A DNA stretch of 64,000 nt from Salana multivorans (GCF_003751805.1 NZ_RKHQ01000001.1:1612001-1676000), one strand, 5' to 3'; shown: positions 31,718 to 39,659, numbered from the stretch's first letter. The notes: generated by a model from the sequence alone, not told the origin. Numbers and translations: made by a program.

Positions 31718-32569
31718 TCAGCGAACCCGGCGCACCTCGAACTGCAGACGCGGGTGCGCGTAGTACTCCTGCGACTCGACGAGCTGGAGCTCGCGCTGAC
31801 CCGACTCCCACGTCGTCGTGAGCAGGTCGAAGACCGACGACGTCGTGGCGGCGAGGGCCTCGGCCGCCGAGCCCGAGCGCAGGTAGTGCGCGGTGAAGAG
31901 GGCCGCCGTGACGTCGCCCGACCCGTTCGCCTTGAGCGGCAGGTAGGGGGTGGTGACGAGCCAGGCGCCCTCGTCGTTCACCGCCATCATCTCGATCGTG
32001 TCCTCGGCGCGGTCGGGGCGCTCGACGCTCGTGACGAGCACGGTGCGCGGGCCCATCGCGCGGGCGAGGTCGGCCGAGGCCAGCGTCTCCTCCAGCGTGC
32101 GCGGCTCGGTCCGGGTGAGGAAGCCCAGCTCGAACTGGTTCGGCGCGATGATGTTGGCGGCCGGGACGACGCGGTCGCGCAGGAGGACCGGGATCGCCGG
32201 GGCGACGAAGCAGCCCGACTTCGCGTTGCCCATGACGGGGTCGCACGAGTAGACGGCCTCCGGGTTGGCGGCCTTGACGCGCGCGACGGCGTCGAGGATC
32301 ACGTCGCCGATGCCCTCGCCGCCCTGGTAGCCGGACAGCACGGCGTCGATCTCGCCGAGGACACCGCGCTCCTCGATGCCCGTGATGACCTCGCGCACGT
32401 CCTCGGGCGCGAGCAGCGGGCCGCGCCAGGCGCCGTAGCCCGTGTGGTTGGAGAAGTGCACCGTGTAGACGGGCAGGACCTCGACGCCGATGCGCTGCAG
32501 CGGGAACACCGCGGCCGAGTTCCCGACGTGACCGTAGGCGACCGATGACTGGATCGACAGGATCTTCAC
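31718..32569 (-). CDS. pdxY: Pyridoxal kinase
   Basis: A 283-residue PfkB/ribokinase-fold kinase that phosphorylates pyridoxal and related vitamers in B6 salvage. The N-terminus LSIQSSVAYGHVGNSAAVFPLQRIG and the segment YTVHFSNHTGYG are diagnostic for PdxY/PdxK. YSCDPVMGN and the anion-hole/catalytic segment PLKANGSGDVTAALFTAH (catalytic Asp near residue 223) are intact. The start is GTG with no ribosome site; TACCCT six bases upstream suggests a leaderless mRNA. It is upstream of, and in the same direction as, the LytTR/kinase pair with a 90-base gap, so read-through is possible, but a functional link is not evident. Confidence 0.93.
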   Translation of the reverse strand: MKILSIQSSVAYGHVGNSAAVFPLQRIGVEVLPVYTVHFSNHTGYGAWRGPLLAPEDVREVITGIEERGVLGEIDAVLSGYQGGEGIGDVILDAVARVKAANPEAVYSCDPVMGNAKSGCFVAPAIPVLLRDRVVPAANIIAPNQFELGFLTRTEPRTLEETLASADLARAMGPRTVLVTSVERPDRAEDTIEMMAVNDEGAWLVTTPYLPLKANGSGDVTAALFTAHYLRSGSAAEALAATTSSVFDLLTTTWESGQRELQLVESQEYYAHPRLQFEVRRVR

Positions 32570-32575
32570 GCCCCG

Positions 32576-32581
32576 AGGGTA
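32576..32581 (-). promoter_or_regulatory. -10 element of probable leaderless pdxY promoter
   Basis: On the reverse strand TACCCT (TANNNT) lies exactly six bases before the pdxY GTG, the same geometry as at 9024 and 35638. No Shine-Dalgarno-like sequence is present. Confidence 0.5.
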
Positions 32582-32629
32582 CGCCGGGGGAGCCGGTGGC
32601 GTCGGTCGGCGCGGCGGGTGCGGCGGACG

Positions 32630-32683
32630 GGTCGGTCGCGGCGGACGGTCGGTCGGTCGCGGCGGACGGTCGGTCGCGGCGAC
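32630..32683. repeat. Short tandem repeat (GGTCGGTCGCGGCGGAC, ~3 copies)
   Basis: Between the divergent pdxY and binding-protein genes, the 17-mer occurs at 32630-32646 and 32651-32667 and a copy one base shorter follows to 32683. A possible -10 for the right-hand gene (TACGCT) lies just after, at 32694-32699, so the repeat sits where a -35 or operator would be. Function unknown. Confidence 0.6.
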
Positions 32684-32764
32684 CGCGCGGGTCTACGCTG
32701 TGCCTGCCGCTGAAATCGCCAGGAGCCCACGGCTGGCTCCCCAGAGCCCGAAACGGACCCCACG

Positions 32765-34003
32765 ATGCGTACCTCGCCGTCCCCTCGTCGTTTCCCTGCC
32801 CTCGTGCCCCTCGCGCCGGCCGTCCTCGTGGTGGCGGCGCTGACGCTCGCCGCCTGCTCGACGGGCGACGGCGACGCGGCTGCGTCGTCCGACGACCTGC
32901 CGCCGGCGGCCGAGGCGGGCAGCGCGCTCGACCTCGCCGAGGTCTGCCCGTCGACCGTCGTCATGCAGCAGGACTGGCAGCCGCAGGCCGAGCACGGCGC
33001 GATGTACGCGCTCCTCGGCCCCGACCGCGCGATCGACACCGACGCCAAGACGGTGACGGGCTCGCTCGTCGCGCAGGGCGTCGACACGGGCGTCGACGTC
33101 GAGATCCGTCCCGGCGGCCCGAACGTCGGGTTCCAGGCGGTGAGCGACCTCATGTACCTCGACCGCGACATCCTCGTCGGCGCGGTGAACACGGACCAGG
33201 CGATCAACGCGCAGGCGGCCGGCCGGCCCGTCGTCGCCGTGACGAGCCAGCTCACCAGCTCCCCGCAGATCTACATGTGGGACCCCGAGACCTACCCCGA
33301 CGCGACCGGCGTCGCCGACGTGCTCGCGACCGGGGCGACGCTCGTCGCCAGCGGCCGGATCATCCCGTCGCTGCTGGCCAGCAAGGGCCTGCTGGACATG
33401 GCGCAGCTCGACCCGAGCTACGAGGGGTCGCCGCAGCGGTTCGTCACCGACCCGTCGATCGTCCAGCAGGGCTTCGGCACCTCCGAGCCGTACACCTACG
33501 AGCACGAGATCTCGCAGTGGATGCGGCCGGTGGCGTTCCAGTACCTGAGCGAGCTGGGGTACTCGATCTACCCGGAGCCGATCGTGGTGCGCGAGGACGA
33601 CGTGGCGACCCAGGCCGCGTGCCTGGAGCGGCTGGTGCCCGTGCTGCAGCAGTCCCAGATCGACTACCTGCTCGACCCGGAGCTGACCGAGTCGACGAAC
33701 GAGCTCATCGTCGAGCTGGTCGAGGCGTACCAGACGTCGTGGACCTACTCGCCGGGCGTCGCCGCCTTCTCGGCGGCCGCGCAGGTGTCGGACGGCCTGG
33801 CCTACGACGACCCGGCGTCCGGGGTGTTCGGCCGGCTCGACCCCGAGCGCATGACGGAGATCGTCGACACGTTCGTCCCCGTGCTGCAGTCGGCCGGCTC
33901 GCTGCCCGCCGACGCGCAGGTCTCGGCCGAGCGGCTCTACACGAACGAGTTCATCGACCCGTCCATCTCCTCGGGCCTGACGGCGCCGGGCTCCGGGTCG
34001 TAG
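32765..34003 (+). CDS. NMT1/SsuA-like ABC substrate-binding lipoprotein
   Basis: A 412-residue lipoprotein with lipobox LAAC (Cys31) and a type 2 periplasmic-binding fold of the nitrate/sulfonate/NMT1 class. VDVEIRPGGPNVGFQAVSDLMYLDRDILVGAVNTDQAINAQAAGRPVVAV has the sequence pattern of these proteins. No permease or ATPase is adjacent. The pair at 9024-10630 belongs to the matching transporter class and lacks a binding protein, so a split system is possible. Closeness to pdxY might hint at a B6 or pyrimidine-like ligand, but this is weak. The leader contains a small hairpin (GGAGCC/GGCTCC near 32720-32740). ATG 32765 has only a weak GGA upstream. Confidence 0.78.
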   Translation: MRTSPSPRRFPALVPLAPAVLVVAALTLAACSTGDGDAAASSDDLPPAAEAGSALDLAEVCPSTVVMQQDWQPQAEHGAMYALLGPDRAIDTDAKTVTGSLVAQGVDTGVDVEIRPGGPNVGFQAVSDLMYLDRDILVGAVNTDQAINAQAAGRPVVAVTSQLTSSPQIYMWDPETYPDATGVADVLATGATLVASGRIIPSLLASKGLLDMAQLDPSYEGSPQRFVTDPSIVQQGFGTSEPYTYEHEISQWMRPVAFQYLSELGYSIYPEPIVVREDDVATQAACLERLVPVLQQSQIDYLLDPELTESTNELIVELVEAYQTSWTYSPGVAAFSAAAQVSDGLAYDDPASGVFGRLDPERMTEIVDTFVPVLQSAGSLPADAQVSAERLYTNEFIDPSISSGLTAPGSGS

Positions 34004-34143
34004 CCGGAGAGAGCTCGACGGCACGGCCGGGGGCGTCCGCCCGTGGAGGCGCGGCCGCGGACGTCCGCCTGTGGACGGGTGCCTGTGGACGGGTGCCTGT
34101 GGATGACGAGCACGCTGGGTCGTCCGTGCCCCATGCTCGGTCG

Positions 34144-34677
34144 ATGGATGACGACGACGCGGGCGGCTACCCGTGGGACGGCCCGTCGGACGACGGGTGG
34201 GACAGGGACCAGGCGGCCGCTGACGCACGGCGGACGCCGCGGCTGCCCGAGCTCCTCGGGCGTGCGAGCCGGGGGATGGCCTCGGTCGTCGACGAGGGTC
34301 TGCTGCTCGCGGGGATCACGAGCACGCAGTTCCAGATCCTGACGCGGAACCTGAGCGTCGGCTACGCCGCCGTCTCCGAGCTGGCAGACGATCTCGGGAT
34401 GGCGCCCGCGACCGTGAGCGACGTGCTCCGACGGCTCGGCGACAGGGGGTTCGTCCGGCGTGAGTCGTCCTTCATGGACTCGCGCATCCGCGGCGTGCGG
34501 GTGACCCGAGCCGGGGCGGAGCACGCGGAGCGGGGTCGGCGTGAGGTGATGGCGATCGCCGCGCGGGCCGTCCGAGGGCTGTCCGCGGCGGAGGTCGGCG
34601 AGCTCGAGCGGCTCCTCACCGTGGTGACGCGCAACCTGAGCGATGAGCGGGAGCGACGGGGACTGCGTCGACGGTAG
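34144..34677 (+). CDS. MarR-family transcriptional regulator
   Basis: A 177-residue winged-helix regulator. An acidic, low-complexity N-terminus (about 1-35) precedes the MarR core: QFQILTRNLSVGYAAVSELADDLGMAPATVSDVLRRLGDRGFVRRESSFMDSRIRGVRVTRAG contains the recognition helix and the wing DSRIRGVRVT. Start choice is uncertain: ATG 34144 has no ribosome site but has CATGCT six bases before it, close to a leaderless -10; a GTG a few codons upstream is an alternative. The region before it holds three near-copies of a 14-base unit (TGGACGGGTGCCTG, 34068-34105). The ligand and targets are not evident; the orphan binding protein upstream is the nearest candidate. Confidence 0.8.
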   Translation: MDDDDAGGYPWDGPSDDGWDRDQAAADARRTPRLPELLGRASRGMASVVDEGLLLAGITSTQFQILTRNLSVGYAAVSELADDLGMAPATVSDVLRRLGDRGFVRRESSFMDSRIRGVRVTRAGAEHAERGRREVMAIAARAVRGLSAAEVGELERLLTVVTRNLSDERERRGLRRR

Positions 34678-34829
34678 GACCGGAGGTGGGGATGGCGGTA
34701 GGGCCGGTGGCGGGCCGGCGCGGGAGACGATCCCGGGCGCTCGATGGTGGAGAGCAGCCGGATGGGAGGGCGAGCCAAGGTCGACAGGACTCTTCGTGTT
34801 GAGACGCGTCGTGTCCGACGGGTGTGGCA

Positions 34830-34886
34830 GGCAGCCGAAGTGCATCTGACCTGCGGCGACGCTGCCGACCGATGCGTCGCACACGA
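34830..34886. repeat. Diverged direct repeat, copy 1 (copy 2 at 35221-35275)
   Basis: Two segments about 390 bp apart share GCCGAAGT, then TGACCTGCGGCGACGC and GCACACG-type ends. The region 34678-35637 has no gene I can support: frames on either strand are arginine/proline-rich and match no family. These two copies flank the 27-bp array at 34930-35037. They could be remnants of a mobile or duplicated sequence, or paired regulatory sites. Confidence 0.5.
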
Positions 34887-34929
34887 ATCGCGCCGCGGAG
34901 CGGGTTCGGTTCGCCCGTCCATCCGCCTG

Positions 34930-35037
34930 CGCCGAGTGCCTCGCCAGCGCGACCTGCGCCGAGTGCCCGGCCTGCGCAACCCGCGCCGAGTGCCTGGCCT
35001 GCGCGACCTGCGCCGAGTGCCCGCCTGCCCTGCCCAC
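34930..35037. repeat. 27-bp tandem repeat, 4 copies
   Basis: CGCCGAGTGCC begins at 34930, 34957, 34984 and 35011, a strict 27-bp period. Because 27 is a multiple of three, every frame gives nine-residue repeats (for example RRVPGLRDL on the plus strand), but no start, ribosome site or domain supports translation. Confidence 0.8.
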
Positions 35038-35399
35038 CGCCTGCCCTGCCCGGACGACTCCGTGGCTCCGCGGATCCCCCGTGGACTCCCGGAACCTCCG
35101 TCGCCTGCGGCCTGCGTCCGGACCTTCTCGCGATCGCCGTCCGGGGTCCGCGTCCTCGATGAGTCGCGCGGTCCGATCGACGGATCGGCAGGCCCGCATC
35201 GTGTACGTCGTGTTGCCGCAGCGGCCGAAGTCCTGTGACCTGCGGCGACGCCAGCCGGTGATCCGACGCACACGGCGCTTTCTAGAAGGTGGACCGATTT
35301 CGGCGAGGTAGCCGCGGGCCGTGTCCGCCGCCGGGATCAGCCGCCCCCGGTGTCCGCGGGCTTCGCTGATCGTCCGCCGGAGCATGCGGTCCGTGTGCT

Positions 35400-35550
35400 C
35401 CGACTGTGCGGGGCCCGTCTGCGCGGCACTGGGTGGGGCCCGGTCTGCGAACGGCATCGGGTGGGGCCGGTCTGGGCGTGATGCCGGGTGGGACCGGTCT
35501 GCGCACGGCGCTGGGTGGCACCGGTCTGCGCGCGGCGCCGGGGCGGACCG
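35400..35550. repeat. 27-bp tandem repeat, 5 copies (different sequence)
   Basis: Units of the form GGGTGGGACCGGTCTGCG plus CACGGCGCT recur with GTCT at 35417, 35443, 35470, 35497 and 35524, a period of 26-27 bp. The sequence differs from the array at 34930-35037 although the period is the same. It ends about 80 bases before the S4-domain gene. Confidence 0.8.
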
Positions 35551-35625
35551 TGCGCGCGGTCGTCGGCGAGGGGCTCCTGCGTGAGGCGGATCGCACGAGG
35601 CCGGGCTCCGCCGACGGGGAGTCCG

Positions 35626-35631
35626 TAGGGT
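35626..35631 (+). promoter_or_regulatory. -10 element of probable leaderless promoter
   Basis: TAGGGT (TANNNT) is six bases before the ATG at 35638, and no ribosome site is visible. The same spacing is seen at two other genes in the window. Confidence 0.5.
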
Positions 35632-35637
35632 TGGCCC

Positions 35638-36009
35638 ATGGCTGGCGGTGGCGTCCGGGTGGACTCGTGGCTGTGGGCCGTGCGCATGTTCAAGTCGCGC
35701 TCGGCCTCGGCGACCGCCTGCCGCGGAGGCCACGTCGAGGTCGACGGCGAGCGTGCCAAGCCGTCGACGACCGTCGGCATCGGCTCGACGGTCGAGGCAC
35801 GCGTCGGCGACCGGGTCCGGGTGCTTGAGGTCACGGGGCTGATCGTCAAGCGCGTCGGCGCGCCCGAGGCGCAGCGTCAGTACGTCGACCACTCCCCACC
35901 CCCGCCGCCGCGGGAGTACGTCGCCCCGGTCGTCCAGCGCGATCGCGGCGCCGGCCGGCCGACGAAGCGGGAGCGTCGGCAGATCGACCAGCTCCGCGGC
36001 CGCGGCTAG
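35638..36009 (+). CDS. S4-domain RNA-binding protein (Hsp15-like)
   Basis: A 123-residue basic protein. An S4 domain at about residues 6-70 (VRVDSWLWAVRMFKSRSASATACRGGHVEVDGERAKPSTTVGIGSTVEARVGD) is typical of the Hsp15/RqcP-like group, which binds the large ribosomal subunit carrying stalled nascent chains. A flexible Pro-rich linker and a basic tail (RPTKRERRQIDQLRGRG) follow, as in other actinobacterial members. The gene stands alone with a leaderless-type start and has no functional link to its neighbours. The family call is firm; its part in ribosome recycling is inferred. Confidence 0.88.
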   Translation: MAGGGVRVDSWLWAVRMFKSRSASATACRGGHVEVDGERAKPSTTVGIGSTVEARVGDRVRVLEVTGLIVKRVGAPEAQRQYVDHSPPPPPREYVAPVVQRDRGAGRPTKRERRQIDQLRGRG

Positions 36010-36057
36010 GGCCTGCCGCCGCGCCGGGGCGCGGCACCCGCGACCACCACGCGCCTC

Positions 36058-36068
36058 AGATCATATCT
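36058..36068 (-). promoter_or_regulatory. Candidate GntR-regulon operator, site A
   Basis: On the reverse strand this reads AGATATGATCT, one base different from site B 55 bases downstream (AGGTATGATCT), so the two form a spaced inverted repeat in front of the GH36 gene. No gene on the minus strand could use it as a promoter, which favours an operator over a -10 box. Confidence 0.5.
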
Positions 36069-36122
36069 TTTGCTCGACTTCGTTCCGGGCTGGGCTTTGC
36101 CTTGCCCGCTCGTCTCGCGAAT

Positions 36123-36133
36123 AGGTATGATCT
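36123..36133 (+). promoter_or_regulatory. Candidate operator site B overlapping a -10
   Basis: AGGTATGATCT shares the core TATGAT[C/G]T with four other sites at 36058, 43298, 48976 and 49084. TATGAT also resembles a -10 hexamer, and TTGCCC lies 18 bases upstream (36102-36107), so this site may combine promoter and operator. It is 26 bases before the GTG of the GH36 gene. Confidence 0.5.
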
Positions 36134-36159
36134 GACGCACCCAACCCGAGGACGGCGCC

Positions 36160-38400
36160 GTGACCGCGACGATGCGATCGACTGACCGAGGAACGCTCGA
36201 GCTCGTCCTGACCGGGACGCCGATCGCCGAGCTCGTGCCCGCGCGGGTGGAGATCGCCCGCGTCCCCGTGCCGGACGACGGATGGCGCCTGGTCGATCTC
36301 GCCGACCCGGCCGACCCGACAGGGACGACCGACGCGGCCGACGCTCTCGGCAGCGGCAGCGGCAGCGGCAGCGGCAGCGGCAGCGGCAGCGTCGAGGCGA
36401 GCGCCGAGCTGGACCCCGCGGCGCTCGCGGCCGCGTCGCCGGCCTCGGCCGGTCTGCGCGCGCGGTGGGAGGCTCGCCGCATCGGCGGCCGGGACGTGTG
36501 GGAGTGCACCCTGCGGCTGCGCAACACCGGCCCGGTCCCGCTCGCGATCACCCGGATGGACTCGCTCGCACTGCGGCTCGACCCCGACCCGTGGACGCTC
36601 GACTGGTACCGCTCGGCCTGGGGCGACGAGTGGCGGCCCCGGCAGGGCAGCACCCGCCACGACGTCCTGCTCGACGTGCGCGCCGGGCGTTCCTCGCACG
36701 GCACGAGCCCGTACCTGCGGGCGACGCGCGAGCGCGGGGACGCCGCCGTCGTGATCTCGCCCGCGTGGAGCGGGAACTGGCACGTCGCCGCCCTCGCCGG
36801 CGGTGACGTGGCCGCCGGGATCTCGCCCTGGCAGCTCGAGGTGGTCTTGGCGCCCGGCGAGGAGGTCTCGGCGCCGTCGGTCGTGCTCGCGGTCGGGGCC
36901 GACGCGGCGGCGGTGCGCCGCGAGCTTCAGCGCGCCGTCCGGGACGACTGGATGCCACGGACGCCGGCGAGCGACGCCGCCCCGACCGAGTGGAACCACT
37001 GGTGGCCGTACGAGGACGCCGAGGTGACCCACGACGTGATCGTCCGCAACGCCCGCGTCGCGAGCCGCCTCGGGCTCGAGGTGGCGACGACGGATGCCGG
37101 CTGGTTCGGCGCGTCCGACGCCGCGAGCGTGTGGACCGAGCAGCGCGGCGACTGGTGGCTCGTCAACAGCTCGCGCTTCCCCGGCGGTCTCACCGCGCTC
37201 GGCGAGGACGTGCGCGCCCAGGGCGTGGCGGCCGGCGTCTGGATCGAGGCCGAGGCGGTGGGGGCGGCGGCCGAGCTGCGCCACCGGCTCCCCGAGGCGA
37301 TGGCGCACGCCGTCGACGGGCGTCGGCACGACCCGTCCTACCGCCTCATGACCGTGTCGCTCGACCCGGACGACCCGACCTTCCTCGGCTACGTGTGTCT
37401 CGGCTCGTCCGCCGGGCGCGATCACGTCGAGGGCTCGATCGCCGCGGTGATCGAGGAGACCGGCGCGACCTGGCTCAAGCTGGACTTCAACGTCGACCCG
37501 GACGCGGGGTGCACGCGGACGGACCACGGCCACGGCGCGGGAGACGGCCTGCTGCGCCACTACGAGGGGCTCTACGACGTCCTCGACCGCATCTGCGCCC
37601 GGTTCCCGGACCTCGTGCTAGAGGCGTGCTCGTCCGGCGGCCTGCGCCTCGACCTCGGCCTCGCGCGACACGTGCACTGCTTCTTCCTCAGCGATCCCGA
37701 CCACACCGAGCACCACCTGCAGGTCCTGGACGGTGCGGCGCAGCTCCTCCCGCCGTCGGGGATCCTGCACTGGTCCTGGTCGCAGTGGCGCGGTGACTAC
37801 CCGCCGGCCCGCCTGGACTGGGAGCACCTGACGCCGGACCGGCTCGACCTCACCCTGCGGGCCGCCATGCTGCACCGGTTCGGCGTGAGCCTGCGCCTCG
37901 ACGAGCTGCGCCCCGACCTCCTCGAGCGCGTCGCGGCGCACGTGGCGACGTTCCGGTCCTGGGTCCAGCCGATGCTCACGGAGGCGACGCTGGAACCGCT
38001 CACCGCACCCCCGCAGCGCGGCGGCCTCGGCGAGCGCAGCCCCGCGCTCCAGCTCAGCCGGACCGGTTCCGGCTCGGGCGAGCGTCACGTCGTCGCCGGG
38101 TTCCGGCTCGACCCCGAGGCGCCTGCCCCGGGCGCCGTCCCGGTCGGGCTCGCGCCCGGGCGCCGGTACCGCTGCTCGGCCATGGGTGTCGCCACGACGT
38201 GGGAGGTGACGGCGGGGGACGACCTGCTCGCCGCCGCGCCGCCGGAGGTCGCGGCCGCCGCCTCCTGGCTCGTCCTCGTCGAGCCCGCCGACCCGACCGA
38301 GCCCGCCGACCCGACCCAGCCCGCCGGCCCGGCGGCGCCGGCCGCCCCGACCGCATCGACCACCCCGGTCGAGCCGACCCCCGCCACGGAGGAGTCATGA
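36160..38400 (+). CDS. GH36 alpha-galactosidase
   Basis: A 746-residue intracellular glycoside hydrolase. An N-terminal beta-sandwich (about 1-260) precedes the catalytic barrel, with EWNHWWPYEDAEV, ATTDAGWFGA, GVWIEAEAV, the nucleophile motif WLKLDFN (Asp442) and the acid/base aspartate in FLSDPDH (Asp512). These are clan GH-D signatures. ACSSGGLRLDLG matches the CXXGGxRxD loop of GH36. A (Gly-Ser)7 run lies at 64-77, and the tail is Ala/Pro/Thr-rich. The GTG start follows a promoter/operator region; the ATGA overlap with the next gene indicates an operon. It removes alpha-galactose or a similar alpha-sugar; which one is not visible. A paralog sits at 63076. Confidence 0.88.
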   Translation: MTATMRSTDRGTLELVLTGTPIAELVPARVEIARVPVPDDGWRLVDLADPADPTGTTDAADALGSGSGSGSGSGSGSVEASAELDPAALAAASPASAGLRARWEARRIGGRDVWECTLRLRNTGPVPLAITRMDSLALRLDPDPWTLDWYRSAWGDEWRPRQGSTRHDVLLDVRAGRSSHGTSPYLRATRERGDAAVVISPAWSGNWHVAALAGGDVAAGISPWQLEVVLAPGEEVSAPSVVLAVGADAAAVRRELQRAVRDDWMPRTPASDAAPTEWNHWWPYEDAEVTHDVIVRNARVASRLGLEVATTDAGWFGASDAASVWTEQRGDWWLVNSSRFPGGLTALGEDVRAQGVAAGVWIEAEAVGAAAELRHRLPEAMAHAVDGRRHDPSYRLMTVSLDPDDPTFLGYVCLGSSAGRDHVEGSIAAVIEETGATWLKLDFNVDPDAGCTRTDHGHGAGDGLLRHYEGLYDVLDRICARFPDLVLEACSSGGLRLDLGLARHVHCFFLSDPDHTEHHLQVLDGAAQLLPPSGILHWSWSQWRGDYPPARLDWEHLTPDRLDLTLRAAMLHRFGVSLRLDELRPDLLERVAAHVATFRSWVQPMLTEATLEPLTAPPQRGGLGERSPALQLSRTGSGSGERHVVAGFRLDPEAPAPGAVPVGLAPGRRYRCSAMGVATTWEVTAGDDLLAAAPPEVAAAASWLVLVEPADPTEPADPTQPAGPAAPAAPTASTTPVEPTPATEES
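36349..36390 (+). repeat. Hexanucleotide microsatellite (GGCAGC)7 inside the GH36 gene
   Basis: Seven perfect copies of GGCAGC encode (Gly-Ser)7 in the N-terminal domain. Copy-number change would alter linker length in steps of two residues without frameshift. The GH36 paralog at 63076 has no such run. Confidence 0.95.
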
Positions 38401-39659
38401 CGATCGAGATCGACACCGGGGTCGAGGACGTCGCCGTCCGCCTGCACCCCGCCCCCCGGCAGACGTTCGGCAGCTTCGTCGACTGCAACATGGCCACGGC
38501 CTGGGTGGGGGAGGAGTTCCGGATCTTCCCCGGCAAGTACGGCGAGGACCCCGTGTGGGGCGACGGCGCGCACCTCATGATCGGGCGCGGCGGATCCGTC
38601 GCGGCGGCGTTCGCCCGCGACACGGCCGAGCTCACCCCGCCCGTCCTGCCCCCCGTCGCGCCGCGCGCCGCCGACGGGCTGCACGGCGCCGTCTGGTTCG
38701 AGACCGTCTACCAGCACCCCGAGGACCCGACCGGGCGGACGCTCTCGGCGCTCTACCACAACGAGAACTACCCGGAGACGCTGCCCTTCGACCCCGCGAC
38801 CGGCCGCGGCCTGCGCGACGAGGACTGGCCGCCCGGACTGCGGGGCGCCGACTCGGTGCAGGCGGTGCCGCGCATCGGCATCATGCGATCGACCGACGGC
38901 GGCGAGAGCTGGGTGGACCGGGGGATCCTGCTGGAGGACCGCGACGAGCGGATGATCCGGCTGCCCGTCAACCGCAACGAGTGCTTCCCCGGGGGCGTCG
39001 GCGACCCGAGCGCCGTCGCCTGCGGTGACCACCTCTACGTGTTCTACGGCGAGTACGCCTACCCCGAGGCATGGAACGCGCGGGACTGGGACGACGACGT
39101 CGAGGCCGACGGCCAGTGCGTGAGCGTCGCGCGGGTCCCGCTGCGTGACCTCGACGCGCCGACCGGCGCCGCCCGCCGCTGGGACGGCACCGCGTTCGCC
39201 GCGCCGTGGGACGGGGCGGGCCGGCCGATCGAGTCCCTGCGCATCCCGGCGGCCGAGGGCGGCGGGGGCGTCTCGCAGGGCGACCGACGCTTCTACTGGG
39301 GTCCGTCCGTGAGCTGGAACGAGGCGATCGGCGCGTGGGTCATGCTGCTCGGTCGCGTCGACGCCCCGCTCTGGGTCGGCGACAGCCTGTTCCTCTCGAT
39401 CAACACCTGCCCAGACCTCGGCGACGGCGACGCGTCGCAGCGCTGGTCGCGGCCGGTCCGCATCGTGCACCGACCGGGCCACACGCTCTGGTACCCCTCC
39501 CTGCAGCCGGTGGACTCAGCGGAGGACCTGGAGCTGCGGCGCACCTGCCTGCGGCTCGGGGCTCGGTCGCGGCTGTGGTTCAAGGACATGACCGACGAGG
39601 CGCACGAGTACCTCAGCGAGCACGAGGTCGAGCTCGTCCGGACGGGAGCGGCGCGGTGA
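38397..39659 (+). CDS. Beta-propeller protein, sialidase/GH43-like, function unknown
   Basis: A 420-residue soluble protein without signal peptide. It contains a clear Asp-box (STDGGESW near residue 165) and repeated short motifs ending in aromatic residues (YHNENYPET, LYVFYGEYAYPEAW, FYWGPSVSWNEAIGAWVMLLGRVD, HTLWYPSLQP). This suggests a five- or six-bladed beta-propeller such as those of sialidases, GH43-like or DUF4185-type proteins. The sequence does not let me assign a catalytic family. The ATG overlaps the GH36 stop (ATGA) and has GGAGG upstream; it overlaps the SDR gene downstream (GTGA). Position in the operon suggests it releases or handles the sugar that the downstream enzymes oxidise. 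Confidence 0.65.
   Translation: MTIEIDTGVEDVAVRLHPAPRQTFGSFVDCNMATAWVGEEFRIFPGKYGEDPVWGDGAHLMIGRGGSVAAAFARDTAELTPPVLPPVAPRAADGLHGAVWFETVYQHPEDPTGRTLSALYHNENYPETLPFDPATGRGLRDEDWPPGLRGADSVQAVPRIGIMRSTDGGESWVDRGILLEDRDERMIRLPVNRNECFPGGVGDPSAVACGDHLYVFYGEYAYPEAWNARDWDDDVEADGQCVSVARVPLRDLDAPTGAARRWDGTAFAAPWDGAGRPIESLRIPAAEGGGGVSQGDRRFYWGPSVSWNEAIGAWVMLLGRVDAPLWVGDSLFLSINTCPDLGDGDASQRWSRPVRIVHRPGHTLWYPSLQPVDSAEDLELRRTCLRLGARSRLWFKDMTDEAHEYLSEHEVELVRTGAAR

Noticed and set aside
33937-35892. 651-codon minus-strand frame with nine-residue repeats across the 27-bp arrays
   Set aside because: It overlaps the real plus-strand MarR and S4 genes, has no ribosome site and no known domain; the repeats explain its open length.
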